Source: Nematopogon swammerdamellus | Taxonomy: Eukaryota; Arthropoda; Insecta; Lepidoptera; Adelidae | DNA: 64,000 nucleotides | Direction of reading: 5' to 3' | Assembly: GCA_946902875.1 (NCBI GenBank) | Contig: OX336348.1 | Location: 15,959,741-16,023,740, forward strand | In this document: piece after piece, positions 63,440 to 64,000 of the stretch | How positions within the stretch are numbered: the first letter of the stretch is position 1 | Layout: each line of letters begins with the position of its first letter | Program-made: the position numbers and the translations under genes | The notes under the pieces: generated by a model | Told to the model about the DNA's origin: nothing | The model's input: the letters and a program-made list of their open reading frames with translations, nothing else | Database searches by the model: none

Positions 63440-64000
63440 AGAATCTCTCTATGAGTCGTAATGATTACAGTTATTTTGTGAAATCATTCGTCTTAGAATG
63501 ATATTTTCTTTTCATTTTACTATTGAAATGATCCAGACCGATCACGAAAATGTTAATACATGTTGGTACCTAGCTGGCTTTACTGTTCAGCGTAATTTTG
63601 TAGCCCAATGAGCTTAAATTGTGGCCTAAGAAATATTATGTTTATTTTCTGTTATTTATTTCTTTGCACGGGACGGTGATTGTAATTAAGTAGATATAAT
63701 GTGCCTCGAAGATGGCTAAATTGAAGTACGTTTTACTATGTACTATTGATTTTGGCAAAGTTCTAAACAAGTTTACTATAATATTAATAACTCCGGGATT
63801 CTCTTGCACTATACGAAATCAATCTGCCTCTGAGCAAGGTTGTATTCCTTTTTTTAAACGGTTTTATTTAGCTTGACTTCGTATATTTGTTTCTATCTTT
63901 GTTTCAAATCTTGCGACAACTTTTTCAACTACTTCTACTGAACCGATTTTTATGAAACTTTGCACACACATTGAGTTCTCGTGACAATACAATATTATGA
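63440..64000. other. DIRS 3' flank and AT-rich sequence, no gene
   Basis: A short hairpin-like 'cataagaatctctctatgag' lies at 63436-63456. The last 80 bases carry a dispersed repeat ('actgaaccgatttttatgaa'). No exon C of Ig/Fn3 module 3 was seen. Confidence 0.5.

Larger units (their letters stand above)
59165..63450 (+). mobile_element. DIRS-type retroelement (tyrosine recombinase), decayed
   Basis: Order: leader, Ser/Arg-rich gag, RT start, RNase H with methyltransferase-like tail, tyrosine recombinase. DIRS elements integrate with a recombinase rather than an integrase and have no target duplication. The 3' end is near 63450, but the terminal repeats were not resolved. The RT core is deleted and frames are broken. 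Confidence 0.8.

Overview
The window reads as an insect nuclear genome, most likely a moth or butterfly. It is AT-rich, intron-containing and dominated by transposable elements. The Helitron ends (TC..CTAG next to a GC-rich motif), BEL/Pao, R1, RTE and DIRS elements, short TTAGG-type repeats and the 'ataagggttccgttttt' repeats all fit Lepidoptera. There are no operons, bacterial genes or CRISPR arrays. The species is inferred, not proven.

The only clear host gene is a giant muscle-type Ig/Fn3 protein (twitchin/projectin/titin-like) on the + strand. Eight internal exons are visible. Module 1 is at 14300-15303, module 2 at 50941-52221 and the first two exons of module 3 at 58238-58818. Each module is exon A (first half of Ig), exon B (second half of Ig plus start of Fn3) and exon C (rest of Fn3), with intron phases 1-0, 0-1 and 1-1 so that modules join in frame. 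Introns are also alike between copies, so the modules arose by tandem duplication of whole genomic segments (13757-15835 and 50373-53018). A separate candidate exon with four N-glycosylation sequons lies at 2631-2888.

Region by region: 1-2530 is a Helitron copy carrying an inverted 68-bp minisatellite, a MITE and a 5S-like SINE. 3300-10745 is a BEL/Pao relic split by a 5.1-kb LTR element that has no recognisable pol. 10745-13930 holds a small RT fragment, a broken transposon-type PIN-like/CXC protein, a SINE and diverged 310-bp repeats. 13757-15835 is Ig/Fn3 module 1. 16640-50070 is one huge nest: a CR1/Jockey-like non-LTR element (+) is split first by a pol-deleted Pao element (17424-21761) whose LTRs carry a 17-bp VNTR, then by a minus-strand RNase H-bearing non-LTR element whose two ends (22435 and 49560) are flanked by a 13-bp duplicated target. 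That second insertion was itself filled by a TIR element, an R1-clade element (with a MITE and an RTE inside it), SINEs, a piggyBac relic, a nearly complete BEL/Pao element, a second Helitron and several palindromic MITEs. 50373-58818 holds Ig/Fn3 modules 2 and 3 with MITEs, a Helitron and a GC-rich satellite in their introns. 59160-63450 is a DIRS-type tyrosine-recombinase retroelement with a tandemly duplicated leader and a deleted RT core.

Nearly every transposon gene is broken by stops, frameshifts or deletions. The main biological content is a layered insertion history inside introns of a tandemly duplicating muscle gene. Coordinates of element ends backed by target-site duplications or empty-site comparison are firm to a base or two; others are approximate.
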